Positions 52,142 through 60,639 are shown, counted from the first letter of the stretch. The stretch is 64,000 nucleotides of DNA from Streptomyces sp. NBC_00820 (GCF_036347055.1 NZ_CP108882.1:682001-746000); one strand, 5' to 3'. Program-made: numbers and translations. The notes: generated by a model not told the origin, from the letters alone.

Positions 52142-53133
52142 CCCGCCACGGCCTCGCCGCGCTCCCCAAGGCCGAACTGCACCTCCACCTCGAGGCGTCC
52201 ATGCGCCCCGGCACCGCCGCCGAGCTGGCGGACCGTGCCGGCAGGCCGCTGCCCCCGGCCGGCCCCTTCGCCGGGCTCGGCGCGTTCGTGCACGCCTACG
52301 AACGCGCCCGTGACCTCGTCGGCACCCTCGACGACCTGCACCGCGTCGCGCGAGAACTCGTCGAGGAGGCGGCCGCGCAGGGGGTGGTGTGGACCGAGGT
52401 GCACGTCTTCCCGCCGACGTACGCCGGCCGTCTCGGCCCGGACGAGGGTGTCCTGGATGCGGTGTTGGACGGGCTGCGCGCCGGTTCGGCCGCGGTCGGG
52501 GGCGCCAGTGCCGCCGGTGTCGTCCTGGGGGTGAACCGGGGCCTGCCGATGTCGGCGGCCGAACGGTCCCTCGCGCTCGCGATCCGCTACCGCGACGCGG
52601 GGGTGGTCGCCCTCGGCCTCGCCGGCGACGAGGCGAACCATCCCGCGGAACGCTTCGCGGACATCTTCGCGCGCGCCCGCGACGCGGGCCTGCCCGCGGT
52701 TCCGCACGGCGGTGAGGGCGCGGGCGCGGACAGCGTACGCGCCTGTGTGGAGGCCCTGGGCGCCCGCCGCGTCAGCCACGGCGTCCGCGCCGTCGAGGAC
52801 CCCCACCTCCTCGCGGAACTGGCGGAACGTCAGATATGCCTGGACGTCTGCCCCACCTCCAACGTCCAGCTGGCGGTGTTCCCCTCACTGTCCCGCCACC
52901 CGTTGCCGCGCTTGCTGGCCGCGGGCGTCCCGGTCACCCTCAACAGCGACGGCCCTCTCTTCACCGGCAGTTCGCTCCTCCAGGAGTACGAACTCGTCCG
53001 CACGCACTTCGCCCTGGACGCCGAGGCCGTCGGCGCCCTGGCCGAGACCTCCCTCCGCGTCAGCCACTGCCCGGCCGACCGGCGGAGCGGGGCACTGGCC
53101 GCGCTGTCCGCCTGGCGGTCCGGGGGTGGCTGA
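52138..53133 (+). CDS. adenosine deaminase-family amidohydrolase
   Basis: A 331-residue TIM-barrel metalloenzyme. Zinc and catalytic residues are visible: His15-x-His17 (KAELHLHLEAS), His190 and Glu193 (VPHGGEGAG), His214 (RRVSHGVRAVED) and Asp271 in LNSDGPLFTGSS. The second Asp of the usual N-(T/S)-D-D-P motif is Gly here. VALGLAGDEANHPAERF is normal for the family. The altered motif and the catabolic setting suggest deamination of a compound other than adenosine. The GTG start overlaps the stop of the aldehyde dehydrogenase gene. It is the last gene of the cluster. Confidence 0.87.
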   Translation: MTRHGLAALPKAELHLHLEASMRPGTAAELADRAGRPLPPAGPFAGLGAFVHAYERARDLVGTLDDLHRVARELVEEAAAQGVVWTEVHVFPPTYAGRLGPDEGVLDAVLDGLRAGSAAVGGASAAGVVLGVNRGLPMSAAERSLALAIRYRDAGVVALGLAGDEANHPAERFADIFARARDAGLPAVPHGGEGAGADSVRACVEALGARRVSHGVRAVEDPHLLAELAERQICLDVCPTSNVQLAVFPSLSRHPLPRLLAAGVPVTLNSDGPLFTGSSLLQEYELVRTHFALDAEAVGALAETSLRVSHCPADRRSGALAALSAWRSGGG

Positions 53134-53193
53134 TCCACGGAACCGGGTTTCCGGTGGGGGTTGATCCGCGGCACCTGGTTTCCGGTGGGGGGT
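53131..53193. repeat. two 31-32-bp direct repeats after the catabolic cluster
   Basis: TGATCC(A/G)CGG(A/C)ACC(G/T)GGTTTCCGGTGGGGG occurs at 53131-53161 and 53162-53193. The first copy includes the stop codon of the deaminase gene. CCGGGTTTCCGG within the unit can form a small hairpin, so the array may double as a terminator. Confidence 0.65.
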
Positions 53194-53252
53194 GATCGGT
53201 GGGGCGATCGGTGGCGGGAGCCGGGTGACCGGTGCCTGCGGTTCGCGCTGGG

Positions 53253-53426
53253 TCAGTCCTTGAAGACGTCCTTGACCTTCTCCTTGGCCTGGCGGGCGTC
53301 ACCCTTGGCCTTCTCGGCACGGCCTTCGACGGTCATCTGCTCGTTGCCCACCGCGCGGCCGGTCGTCTCCTTGATCTTGCCCTTGGCCTGTTCGGCCTTG
53401 GCCCGGCTCTTCTCACTGTGCGCCAT
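53253..53426 (-). CDS. CsbD-family stress response protein
   Basis: A 57-residue, highly charged protein: MAHSEKSRAKAEQAKGKIKE then TTGRAVGNEQMTVEGRAEKA and KGDARQAKEKVKDVFKD. Lys/Glu/Ala helices with the GKIKE and EGRAEKAKGD motifs are the CsbD signature. In Bacillus this family is under SigB control. It follows a strong ribosome binding site (AGGAGGTCGATC before ATG 53426). Its exact function is unknown. Confidence 0.92.
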   Translation of the reverse strand: MAHSEKSRAKAEQAKGKIKETTGRAVGNEQMTVEGRAEKAKGDARQAKEKVKDVFKD

Positions 53427-53611
53427 GATCGACCTCCTGAGAACGGGAACAATCCGTACATATCTCCGGGTGGCCGGGATTCCCGCCGCCAAACCTTCCG
53501 ATCGCCGGGCAGTCGCCCGGACGAACGGCGGGCGTCCCGCCCCTCGCGGGCCCAGCCCCTGGTTCCGGGCCCTGATCGCGAGCCCCTGACCGGGCGAGGA
53601 GGGCGGGCGGA

Positions 53612-54199
53612 GTGAGACCCTGCAAGGCGAGAGCCCCGAGCCGCGGCGCCCCCCTCGGCCGAGCCGCCCCGCCGACACCCAGGAGTACGGACATCGCCAT
53701 CGCGACCTGGGACACCCTGGTGTCCAATCCCGAGCTTCTGACGCGCTACTACACGTCGATACCACCGCTGGAACAGGTGCCCCTGCGATCCGTACACCTC
53801 AGCCCTTACGGCCCCACCCTCAAGCTGCGGCTCGACCTGCCCCGTTTCGCGGACACCGCGCCGCAGGAGTGGGTGGACGCCGGATGCGACCGCGTCGAAT
53901 GCCAGGTGTCCTTCGTGGCGACCGGCGAACTGCGCATGCGGGGCCTTCCCGCCGGCCGGCGGACCGACATGACACATGCACCGCTGGACCACCGCAGACT
54001 GCGCGTCTCCCTTCGGGGCGAGGGGTTCGAACTGGACTTCACCTGCGCCGACAGCCTGCTGGTGAGTCACGTGAACGCGTATCGCTCGGGGGACGGCGAC
54101 CCGTACCGCGCCCGCCGCCGGTTCGGGAGCCGTGTGGACCAGCTCCGCTACACCGCTCTGCCCGACACGACCGTGAAGCCGTTCTATGACTACCCCTGA
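53612..54199 (+). CDS. Imm50-like immunity-type protein, first of tandem pair
   Basis: About 195 residues if read from GTG 53612, which has GAGGAGGG upstream. The conserved part begins at ~27: AIATWDTLVSNPELLTRYYT, SIPPLEQVPLRSVHLSPYGP, TLKLRLDLPRF, later RLRVSLRGEGFELDFTCAD. The pattern W-x-x-LxxNPxxL followed by PxLxxVxLxxVxLxxxGPxxxLRxDLP is that of Imm50. The N-terminal 25 residues are low complexity, so the true start could be later, but no ATG or GTG sits closer to the conserved region. Its stop overlaps the start of the next Imm50-like gene by 14 bp. No toxin gene adjoins. Confidence 0.7.
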   Translation: MRPCKARAPSRGAPLGRAAPPTPRSTDIAIATWDTLVSNPELLTRYYTSIPPLEQVPLRSVHLSPYGPTLKLRLDLPRFADTAPQEWVDAGCDRVECQVSFVATGELRMRGLPAGRRTDMTHAPLDHRRLRVSLRGEGFELDFTCADSLLVSHVNAYRSGDGDPYRARRRFGSRVDQLRYTALPDTTVKPFYDYP

Positions 54200-54680
54200 G
54201 ACCTCCCCCGAGATCCCCCCTAAAACCACCCCCGAGACCACCCCCGAGACCGCCCCTGAGACCACCGCCGAGGCCACCCCTGACTGGACAGCCGCACTGA
54301 CGGATCCCGCACCGATCCGCGGCGCCCTCGGAAGTCCCGTCCCGGCGCTGACGGAGTTCGCTCTCCACTGCGTCCACTTCGACGAGCGCGGCGCCTCCGT
54401 CACGCTGACGTTCCAGGCCAGGCGCTTGCCGGCCGTCGCCATGGACGACGGGTCCGGTCAGGACCACAACGCGATCCAGGACCACAACGCGATGGAGTTC
54501 TCGGTCCTCCTCACGAGGGTCGGCGACCTCGAGATCGACGGCTGGACGCACGAGCCGATGAGCGAGGTGAGGCTGACCGGGGACTCCGCGGTGCTCTCGG
54601 GGCCGGGCGTGCGCGCCTCCTTCACCCACGAGGCCGTCACGGCCACGGCGGTGCGCACCTTCAGGGCGGGCTCCCCGTGA
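54186..54680 (+). CDS. Imm50-like immunity-type protein, second of tandem pair
   Basis: A 164-residue protein. Residues 1-33 are a Pro/Glu/Thr repeat (TTPETSPEIPPKTTPETTPE and on). Then comes the Imm50-like core: WTAALTDPAPIRGALGSPVP, LTEFALHCVHFDERGASVTL, TFQARRLP, later EFSVLLTRVGDLEIDG and VRASFTHEAVTATAVRTF. It differs from its neighbour in sequence but shares the order of motifs, so the pair could be old duplicates or protect against different toxins. The start overlaps the end of the first gene. Confidence 0.72.
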   Translation: MTTPETSPEIPPKTTPETTPETAPETTAEATPDWTAALTDPAPIRGALGSPVPALTEFALHCVHFDERGASVTLTFQARRLPAVAMDDGSGQDHNAIQDHNAMEFSVLLTRVGDLEIDGWTHEPMSEVRLTGDSAVLSGPGVRASFTHEAVTATAVRTFRAGSP

Positions 54681-54774
54681 CGCGATTCCAGGTCGCCGTG
54701 CGGGCACCGGGGCGGACGAGCGCCACCGTGACGACCTGCGAGGAATTACTTGCAGACGCCGATATACCGCTGAT

Positions 54775-54799
54775 GTAAAATAATGGCGTACGCATTTAC
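54775..54799. promoter_or_regulatory. AT-flanked palindrome upstream of the Old Yellow Enzyme gene
   Basis: GTAAA ... TTTAC arms surround a centre containing the 8-bp palindrome GCGTACGC (54786-54793). The whole 25-bp site lies 80 bp before the oxidoreductase start, in an AT-richer patch. This fits a MarR-, HxlR- or TetR-type operator of the kind often upstream of electrophile-inducible ene-reductases. Confidence 0.5.
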
Positions 54800-54879
54800 G
54801 TGGAGGTCGGACCAGGCCACACCAGCTGATCACTGGCGCGTCCCCGCAGGCCGGCCCCGAGGCTCACCAGGAGTTGGAC

Positions 54880-55980
54880 TTGAGCACCCTCTTCACCCCC
54901 TACACCCTCAGGTCGCTGACCATCCCCAACCGCATCTGGATGCCGGCGATGTGCCAGTACAGCGCGGCACCGGCGGGTGAGACGGCCGGCGCCCCGACGG
55001 ACTGGCACTTCGCGCACCTCGCCGCCCGGGCCTCCGGCGGCACCGGTCTGATCATCACCGAGGCCACGGCCGTCAGCCCCGAGGGACGGATCAGCCCCTA
55101 CGACCTCGGCATCTGGAACGACACGCAGGTCGCCGCCTTCCAGCGCGTCACCGCGTTCCTGAAGACTCAGGGCACCGTTCCCGGCATCCAGCTGGCACAC
55201 GCGGGACGCAAGGCCTCCACCGAGCGCACCTGGGTCGAGCGGGGGCGCCAGATCTCCCCGGCCGAGCCCCACGGCTGGCAGCCGGTCGGCCCGAGCGCCC
55301 TCCCCTTCAGCGAGTCGTCGACGACGCCGGACGAGCTGAGCCGGGAACAGATCGCGGAGATCGTCCGGCAGTTCGCCGACGGCGCCGAGCGCGCGCTGGC
55401 GGCGGGATTCCAGGTCGCCGAGATCCACGGTGCGCACGGCTACCTGATCCACCAGTTCCTCTCCCCGCACAGCAACCGGCGGACCGACGAGTACGGCGGC
55501 TCGTTCGAGGGCCGTATCCGGTTCGCCCTGGAGGTCGTCGACGCCGTCCGCGCCGTGTGGCCCGAGGACCTGCCGGTCTTCTTCCGCGTCTCCGCGACGG
55601 ACTGGATCACCGAGAACCCCGACGACGACCGGAACGGCTGGACCACCGACGAAACCGTCCGGCTCGCCAAGGAACTGCAGGCCCACGGCGTGGACCTGAT
55701 GGACGTCTCCACCGGCGGCAACGTCCCCGACGCGAAGATCGTGACGGGCCCCCACTACCAGGTGCCCTTCGCCCAGCGGATCCGCAGCGAGACCGGCATG
55801 CCCGTGGCGGCCGTCGGCATGATCAGCGAGCCGTCCCAGGCCCAGGCCGTCATCGCGGCCGGCGAGGCGGACGCCGTTCTCCTGGGGCGTGAACTCCTGC
55901 GCAACCCCTACTGGGCCCGCCACGCCGCGGCCGAGCTCGACGGCGAGGTTTCCGCTCCCCTCCAGTATCACCGCGCCTGA
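54880..55980 (+). CDS. NADH:flavin oxidoreductase, Old Yellow Enzyme family (YqjM-like)
   Basis: A 366-residue FMN ene-reductase. STLFTPYTLRSLTIPNRIWM and PAMCQYSAAPAGETAGAPTD (with the YqjM-type Cys in MCQYSA) open the barrel. Next come GTGLIITEATAVSPEGRISP and IHGAHGYLIHQFLSPHSNRR, the latter holding the catalytic/substrate His pair. TDEYGGSFEGRIRFALEVVD follows, and AGEADAVLLGRELLRNPYWA ends the fold. The TTG start at 54880 is preferred because AGGAG ends 6 bases upstream; a TTG at 54874 is too close. It reduces activated C=C bonds with NAD(P)H, usually as an electrophile-stress response. Confidence 0.88.
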   Translation: MSTLFTPYTLRSLTIPNRIWMPAMCQYSAAPAGETAGAPTDWHFAHLAARASGGTGLIITEATAVSPEGRISPYDLGIWNDTQVAAFQRVTAFLKTQGTVPGIQLAHAGRKASTERTWVERGRQISPAEPHGWQPVGPSALPFSESSTTPDELSREQIAEIVRQFADGAERALAAGFQVAEIHGAHGYLIHQFLSPHSNRRTDEYGGSFEGRIRFALEVVDAVRAVWPEDLPVFFRVSATDWITENPDDDRNGWTTDETVRLAKELQAHGVDLMDVSTGGNVPDAKIVTGPHYQVPFAQRIRSETGMPVAAVGMISEPSQAQAVIAAGEADAVLLGRELLRNPYWARHAAAELDGEVSAPLQYHRA

Positions 55981-56513
55981 CGGCACCGTCGGCGGAGCAG
56001 AGGACGACCGCTCCGCCGACACGGGGCCGGACGGCCCCACGGCCGCCTTGCGGACGGGCGCCGTTCAATAAGCCGCCGCCGGCCCCGACTCGGCGGCGCG
56101 CGCGATGGCCGTCGCCCACCGCCTTGCGGAACACCTCGCGTCGCGGCCCCACTTGACGCCGCTCACCTCCACCGTCGCCTTCGGACACGACGAGTGCGCA
56201 GTGGCCGAGTGCCACCGGCCACCCCGTCCACCCCAGCCACCCCGGCCATCCGGAACCGAGCCGACCGTTCACATCGACTCAGGCCACGCACGTCGAGCAA
56301 CATCTCCGGTCGCCGCCGAGACGCCCCAGACATAGGCTGGTTCTACCGAAGGCGGCCATGCGGACGCCGAGCAGACCACTTCGTCGCCGATGGCTTCAGA
56401 CCATCGCATGAGCCGGCCGTGCGGCCCGCTGACGACAGCCGTGATGCACGCCGGTACCTCCACAGCAAGGCTGCGCCCTTGCTGCTGTTTTCTGTGCGAC
56501 CAGGGAGTCGCAA
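55981..56513. other. 533-bp intergenic region, no gene seen
   Basis: Short frames here lack codon bias and family resemblance. It must contain the promoter of the secreted CAP protein gene, but I could not assign one with confidence. Confidence 0.45.
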
Positions 56514-57023
56514 ATGACGCATCCCACTCGAGTACATCAGCGGGCCACGGCCATCGTCGCAGCGGCGCTGATGACCGGAGGCATGGCGCTCGCGACCGGC
56601 GCCACCGCCACCGTCGCCAGTTCGGCGGGCCTGCCCGCCGACGTCAGCTCGTCCGATCAACAGAGCATCGTCTCCGAGACCAACAGCGTGCGCCAGGGGG
56701 CCGGTCAGTCGGCTCTGTCCTGGGACGACTCGCTCGCCAAGGCCTCCCAGGCCTGGGCCGACGACCCGGCATCCACCGCGGGCGGCCTGCAGCACGACGA
56801 GAGCGTGAACAACGCCGCCGAGAACATCTCGTCCTCCGGGCCAACCCAGGCAACAGGGCAGTGGGCCAGCGAGAAGAGCGCCTACGACGCCGACCCCGAC
56901 CACGACAGCAACAGCGTGGGTTACAAGACGAAGTGGGGGCACTACTACAACATGATCCAGCCGGGATACACGAAGATCGGCTGCGGCGCGAGTGCCGGCA
57001 TCACGGTGTGCAGGTACAGCTGA
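56514..57023 (+). CDS. secreted CAP (SCP/PR-1) domain protein
   Basis: A 169-residue exported protein. The signal peptide is RATAIVAAALMTGGMALATG with likely cleavage after the TVASSA region. The CAP core reads QQSIVSETNSVRQGAGQSAL, SWDDSLAKASQAWADDPAST, GLQHDESVNNAAENISSSGP (the AEN-type strand) and YKTKWGHYYNMIQPGYTKIG with the terminal CGASAGITVC. The GHYYNMI segment takes the place of the GHYTQVVW motif of CAP proteins. Bacterial CAP proteins act outside the cell with unclear functions (lipid binding, protease or wall association). The ATG follows AGGGAG. Confidence 0.85.
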   Translation: MTHPTRVHQRATAIVAAALMTGGMALATGATATVASSAGLPADVSSSDQQSIVSETNSVRQGAGQSALSWDDSLAKASQAWADDPASTAGGLQHDESVNNAAENISSSGPTQATGQWASEKSAYDADPDHDSNSVGYKTKWGHYYNMIQPGYTKIGCGASAGITVCRYS

Positions 57024-57182
57024 CCGCTCTTCAGGGGACCGCTCTCTGAACCGTCGTCCACTCGCAGGGTTCTCAACGAGCCTGGCTCCCCTGCGAGTTG
57101 GATCACGAAGGCAAGGAAGCCTTCTTGGCCGAGCAGGCTGAGCAGGCCGGGCAGCACCGGAATACGTTCCTGCCTGGCCTGC

Positions 57183-58070
57183 TCAGCCCGCTCCGCCCGC
57201 CGGCCCTGAACCGGTCCGGTCGGACCGTTCGGCGGTCGCGGCCCAGGAGGCGAGGATGCGCAGGCCGTCGTGGGAGGGGGTGCCGGGTTCCGCGGTGTAG
57301 GTGACGAGCTGCTGGTCGGGGTCGGTGACGCAGGTGAGGGTGTTCCAGTCCAACGTGAGGTCGCCGGCGACCGGATGGCGCAGCACCTTGGTGCCCATGC
57401 CGCGCACAGCGACACGGTGGGCGCTCCACCAGCGGCGGAAGTCGTCGTCCCGCACCGAGAGCTCGCCGACCAGGGCGGTCAGGCGCGGGTCCTGCGGGTC
57501 GCGGGCGGCCTCCATCCGCAGCTGCGCCACACCGGTCCGGGCGACCTCCTCCCAGTCCCGGTACAGCGCCCGCACCGCCGGGTCCAGGAAGACCATGCGT
57601 ACGTAATTGCGCTGCTTCTCAGGGATGTCCGCGAAGCCGCCGAGCAGGGTGGAGGCCATCGGATTCCAGGCGAGAACGTCCATCCGCCGGCCCAGGACCA
57701 TGGCCGGGGTGGTGGTCAGGTCGTCCAGCAGCCGACGTAGCTGCGGCTGTACCTTCTGCGGGGCCTGACGGCGCGGCCGGGCCGCGTCCTTGCCGACCAG
57801 CCCGAACATGTACGCGCGCTCGTCCTCGTCGAGCCGCAGCACCCGGGCGATGGAGTCCAGCACCTCCGCGGAGGCCTGGCGGCGCCCCTGCTCCAGGCGG
57901 GTGTAGTAGTCGGTGCTGATCGAGGCGAGCAGCGCCACCTCCTCCCGGCGCAGGCCCTTGACCCGGCGCCTGCCGCCGGGATCCGCGAGGCCCACCATGG
58001 CCGGGCTGAGGTCCATTCGCCGGGCTTTGAGGAATTCACCCAGCTCACTGCGGTGCGTGCTGCTGCTCAT
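57183..58070 (-). CDS. XRE-family regulator with MmyB-like ligand domain
   Basis: A 295-residue protein. The HTH (residues ~8-75) includes ELGEFLKARRMDLSPAMVGL, KGLRREEVALLASISTDYYT, RLEQGRRQASAEVLDSIARV. The C-terminal domain (~110-280) includes PAMVLGRRMDVLAWNPMAST, QRNYVRMVFLDPAVRALYRD and later DWNTLTCVTDPDQQLVTYTA, which is the MmyB-like PAS/ligand region. MmyB-like regulators commonly sit divergent from the oxidoreductase or DUF899-type gene they control. Here a small ORF and a DUF899 gene diverge from it. Confidence 0.88.
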   Translation of the reverse strand: MSSSTHRSELGEFLKARRMDLSPAMVGLADPGGRRRVKGLRREEVALLASISTDYYTRLEQGRRQASAEVLDSIARVLRLDEDERAYMFGLVGKDAARPRRQAPQKVQPQLRRLLDDLTTTPAMVLGRRMDVLAWNPMASTLLGGFADIPEKQRNYVRMVFLDPAVRALYRDWEEVARTGVAQLRMEAARDPQDPRLTALVGELSVRDDDFRRWWSAHRVAVRGMGTKVLRHPVAGDLTLDWNTLTCVTDPDQQLVTYTAEPGTPSHDGLRILASWAATAERSDRTGSGPAGGAG

Positions 58071-58346
58071 GGCGCCAATTCTCGCAGGGCGAGCGTCCTG
58101 TGTGAGGGGGCCGATTCTGTCCCTGGGACACGGGTGTCCGGGGACGGAACCGGCCCATTTCGCATGCGCGCGATGCGTGTGAGAGTCGATGACGTGGCCG
58201 GTCGGAGACGGGATCCGGATCCGGCGGCCACCGCAATCACGCACCTGACGAAGGAATTCTACGGCCGCCACCTGGCCGCCTGACTTCTTCGTTCCCGAGC
58301 CGCTGCGGCCACCCGGCGGCGGCTCGGGAAGACGAGGAGGCACACG

Positions 58347-58520
58347 ATGTCTCCAGCTGAACACGCTGATGGCACCACGGCCCCACGGCCCCACGGCCCC
58401 ACGGCCCCACGGCCCCGGCGACTCTCCGCCTCGCGGCTGACACAGAAGGTGATCCGTGCGGGAACGGCCGAGGGTGCCCACACCGCGATGAGTTCCGGCC
58501 GGGTCACGAGTCTCTTCTGA
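58347..58520 (+). CDS. small ORF (57 residues) with strong ribosome binding site
   Basis: ATG 58347 is preceded by GAGGAGG at 58334-58340, ideal spacing. The product starts MSPAEHADGTTAPRPHGPTA, continues through PRPRRLSASRLTQKVIRAGT and ends AMSSGRVTSLF. The Pro/Arg-rich part is encoded by five 8-bp ACGGCCCC units (58374-58412), so the repeat is out of phase with the codons. It lies between the XRE regulator (divergent) and the DUF899 gene 46 bp downstream. It could be a leader peptide or a small protein of the same operon, or not real. There is no family match. Confidence 0.4.
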   Translation: MSPAEHADGTTAPRPHGPTAPRPRRLSASRLTQKVIRAGTAEGAHTAMSSGRVTSLF

Positions 58521-58566
58521 TGACCGTGCTGGGGCGCTGCCCGACACAAGACACACGGAGGACACC

Positions 58567-59349
58567 ATGACGACCACGCCGGACGACCCGACCACCGCGC
58601 TGCCAGGACGGCCACCCGTCGTCGACCTGGCCACCTGGCAGACCGCCCGTGACGAACTTCTGGTGCGCGAGAAGGCCCACACCCGCGAGAGCGACGCGCT
58701 CGCCGCGGCCCGCCGCCGGCTGCCGATGGTGGAACTCGACGGGACGGTCGAGGTCGTCGGACCCGACGGACCGGTCCCGTTCCTGGACCTGTTCCAGGGC
58801 CGCGACGAGCTCGTGGTCTACAAGCACATGTGGTACGACGACGCGCCGCACCAGGGACAGTGCGAGGGCTGCACCACCACGGCCTGGCACCTGGAGGACG
58901 CCGTCTACCTCAACGCCCGCGGTGTCTCGCTCGCCGTCCTGACCACGGGCCGCTGGGACGAGGTGGCGTCGTACGTCGAGTTCATGGGCTACACCCAGCC
59001 CTGGTACTCGGTGCGCGACGTGGACGCGCCGGTCGGCGGCGACATGGGTCACCTCACCTGCTTCCTGCGCGACGGCGACCGTGTGTTCCTCACCTACTCC
59101 ACGACGGGCCGTGGCAACGAGCCGGTCAACGGGTCCCTCGCCCTGCTCGACATGACGCCCTACGGCCGCGGCGAGGCCTGGGAGGACAACCCCGAGGGTC
59201 GGCCCAAGGGGAACAACCCGTGCTGGTACTGGCGCTCGGACGCGGACGGGCACGCCACCTGGGGTCCGACCAGCCGCCCCGTCCCGCAGTGGACCCGCCC
59301 CGGCGCGACCCCCGTGGAGACCCTCGGCCGGCAAGGCCCCCATCGCTGA
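58567..59349 (+). CDS. DUF899 thioredoxin-like family protein
   Basis: A 260-residue protein. It has the DUF899 pattern: PPVVDLATWQTARDELLVRE, KAHTRESDALAAARRRLPMV, FQGRDELVVYKHMWYDDAPH, QCEGCTTTAWHLEDAVYLNA, then YSVRDVDAPVGGDMGHLTCF and LDMTPYGRGEAWEDNPEGRP. The fold is thioredoxin/peroxiredoxin-like, but a classic CxxC is not present; QCEGC has two cysteines. The function is unknown. The ATG has GGAGG upstream. Control by the divergent MmyB-like regulator is likely. Confidence 0.87.
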   Translation: MTTTPDDPTTALPGRPPVVDLATWQTARDELLVREKAHTRESDALAAARRRLPMVELDGTVEVVGPDGPVPFLDLFQGRDELVVYKHMWYDDAPHQGQCEGCTTTAWHLEDAVYLNARGVSLAVLTTGRWDEVASYVEFMGYTQPWYSVRDVDAPVGGDMGHLTCFLRDGDRVFLTYSTTGRGNEPVNGSLALLDMTPYGRGEAWEDNPEGRPKGNNPCWYWRSDADGHATWGPTSRPVPQWTRPGATPVETLGRQGPHR

Positions 59350-59454
59350 CGGCGCCCCGCCCACCCGAGGACGAAGCGGCCGACACCCACGAGTTGCGCG
59401 AGTCGTCAGTGACGGCTGCGCCCTCGTCCGGCTCGACACATGACCGACAAGGCG

Positions 59455-60330
59455 TCACGTCCCCTGGACATCCCGGTATTGATCCCGGACCTCGGAGCGT
59501 GGCCGGAAGCCGGCCGACCTGTAGGTGGCGACGGCGCCGGGGTTGGAGCTCGGGGTGCAGACGATCGCGCTCGACGAGCCCAGCTCCTGGAGTGCGGCCG
59601 CCGCGGCGACGGTGATCGCCTCGCCGTAGCCGCGACGGCGATGTTCCCGGTGCACGCCCATCGGCTCGAGCAACCCGGGCCTCCCCGGGCCGGCCGACCA
59701 CACGGTCACCGCCGCCACCGCGTCGCCCTGGTCGTCGTACGCGACCAGACACCGGGCGTCGGCGTACGGCGATCCGGCTGCCATCGCGTGCCAGCGCTCG
59801 TCCGTGAACCTCGACCCGTCGAACGCCGCCCGCTGTACGGCGGCCCGCACGTGCGCCTGTTCCGGCCCGACCACCTCGATCCGCACGTCCGGGTCCCTCA
59901 CCGGCTCTGTGAGGTCGCGGCACAGCGGCGTCCACGGCTCGTCGAGCTTCCAGCCTCCCTCGGACAGCAGATCTTGGATCAGTGCGCCCATCGGCGTCTC
60001 GATGTTCACCCTCCCCCCGGGCAGCACGCCGCGCTCCGGCTCGCTCACGTCCTCGACCAACTGCTGCGCCAGCTCCTCGTCCCGCTGGGCGTCCGGCGCG
60101 AACGTCAGCCGCAACAGCCCTGGACCGTCCAGCAGCCCGACGGCGAGCATCCGTCCGCCCCGGCTCCACGTCCTGACCGCCGCGGCGGTCGCTTCCGCAC
60201 CGAACCGCCAGAACCATCCGACGTCCCCCGGATGCAGTTGCATCGGCGCCCCGTCGTACTGCCACTCCCGCAGCACACCCACGGCCTCGCTCAGTCCGTC
60301 GACTCCCGGCTTGCCCATCACGATCGCCAT
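59455..60330 (-). CDS. GNAT-family N-acetyltransferase
   Basis: A 291-residue protein. The C-terminal half (~150-290) is GNAT: AYDDQGDAVAAVTVWSAGPG, LEPMGVHREHRRRGYGEAIT with the R-x-x-G-x-G/A acetyl-CoA loop, and SSSAIVCTPSSNPGAVATYR, SAGFRPRSEVRDQYR. The N-terminal half is a less conserved second domain, as in two-domain GNATs. The start is ATG 60330 (a second at 60318), both with poor ribosome binding sites. The substrate is unknown. Confidence 0.82.
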   Translation of the reverse strand: MAIVMGKPGVDGLSEAVGVLREWQYDGAPMQLHPGDVGWFWRFGAEATAAAVRTWSRGGRMLAVGLLDGPGLLRLTFAPDAQRDEELAQQLVEDVSEPERGVLPGGRVNIETPMGALIQDLLSEGGWKLDEPWTPLCRDLTEPVRDPDVRIEVVGPEQAHVRAAVQRAAFDGSRFTDERWHAMAAGSPYADARCLVAYDDQGDAVAAVTVWSAGPGRPGLLEPMGVHREHRRRGYGEAITVAAAAALQELGSSSAIVCTPSSNPGAVATYRSAGFRPRSEVRDQYRDVQGT

Positions 60331-60639
60331 ACCCCGATCACACACCGCCGGGCAGGCAGTCCGCACCCGGTTTCCGACTGGGCGCCGCGGTAAGGCCTTC
60401 AGGGAACGCGGGAAGACAACCGGTGACCAACGAGGACACGGTCCAGTGCCGCACCAAGCAGCGTTCCCCCTGCGCGGTGACCGCCCCTAGGCTCCCCACC
60501 CCCGCCCCCGCCCCCGCAGCGAGGAACAGGACCAGCTCTCCAAGGCGGTGCCTCTCTTTGGCGGGCAGCGGGAACCGGCACTGGAGGAGACGGCGTCCGT
60601 TGATACGCCCAATCGACAGTATTCCCAGAGGAGTTGGCC
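60331..60639. other. 309-bp intergenic region with CCCCCG repeats
   Basis: No supported gene. A short array of CCCCCG-type repeats lies at about 60497-60519 between two unrelated genes. Confidence 0.45.
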
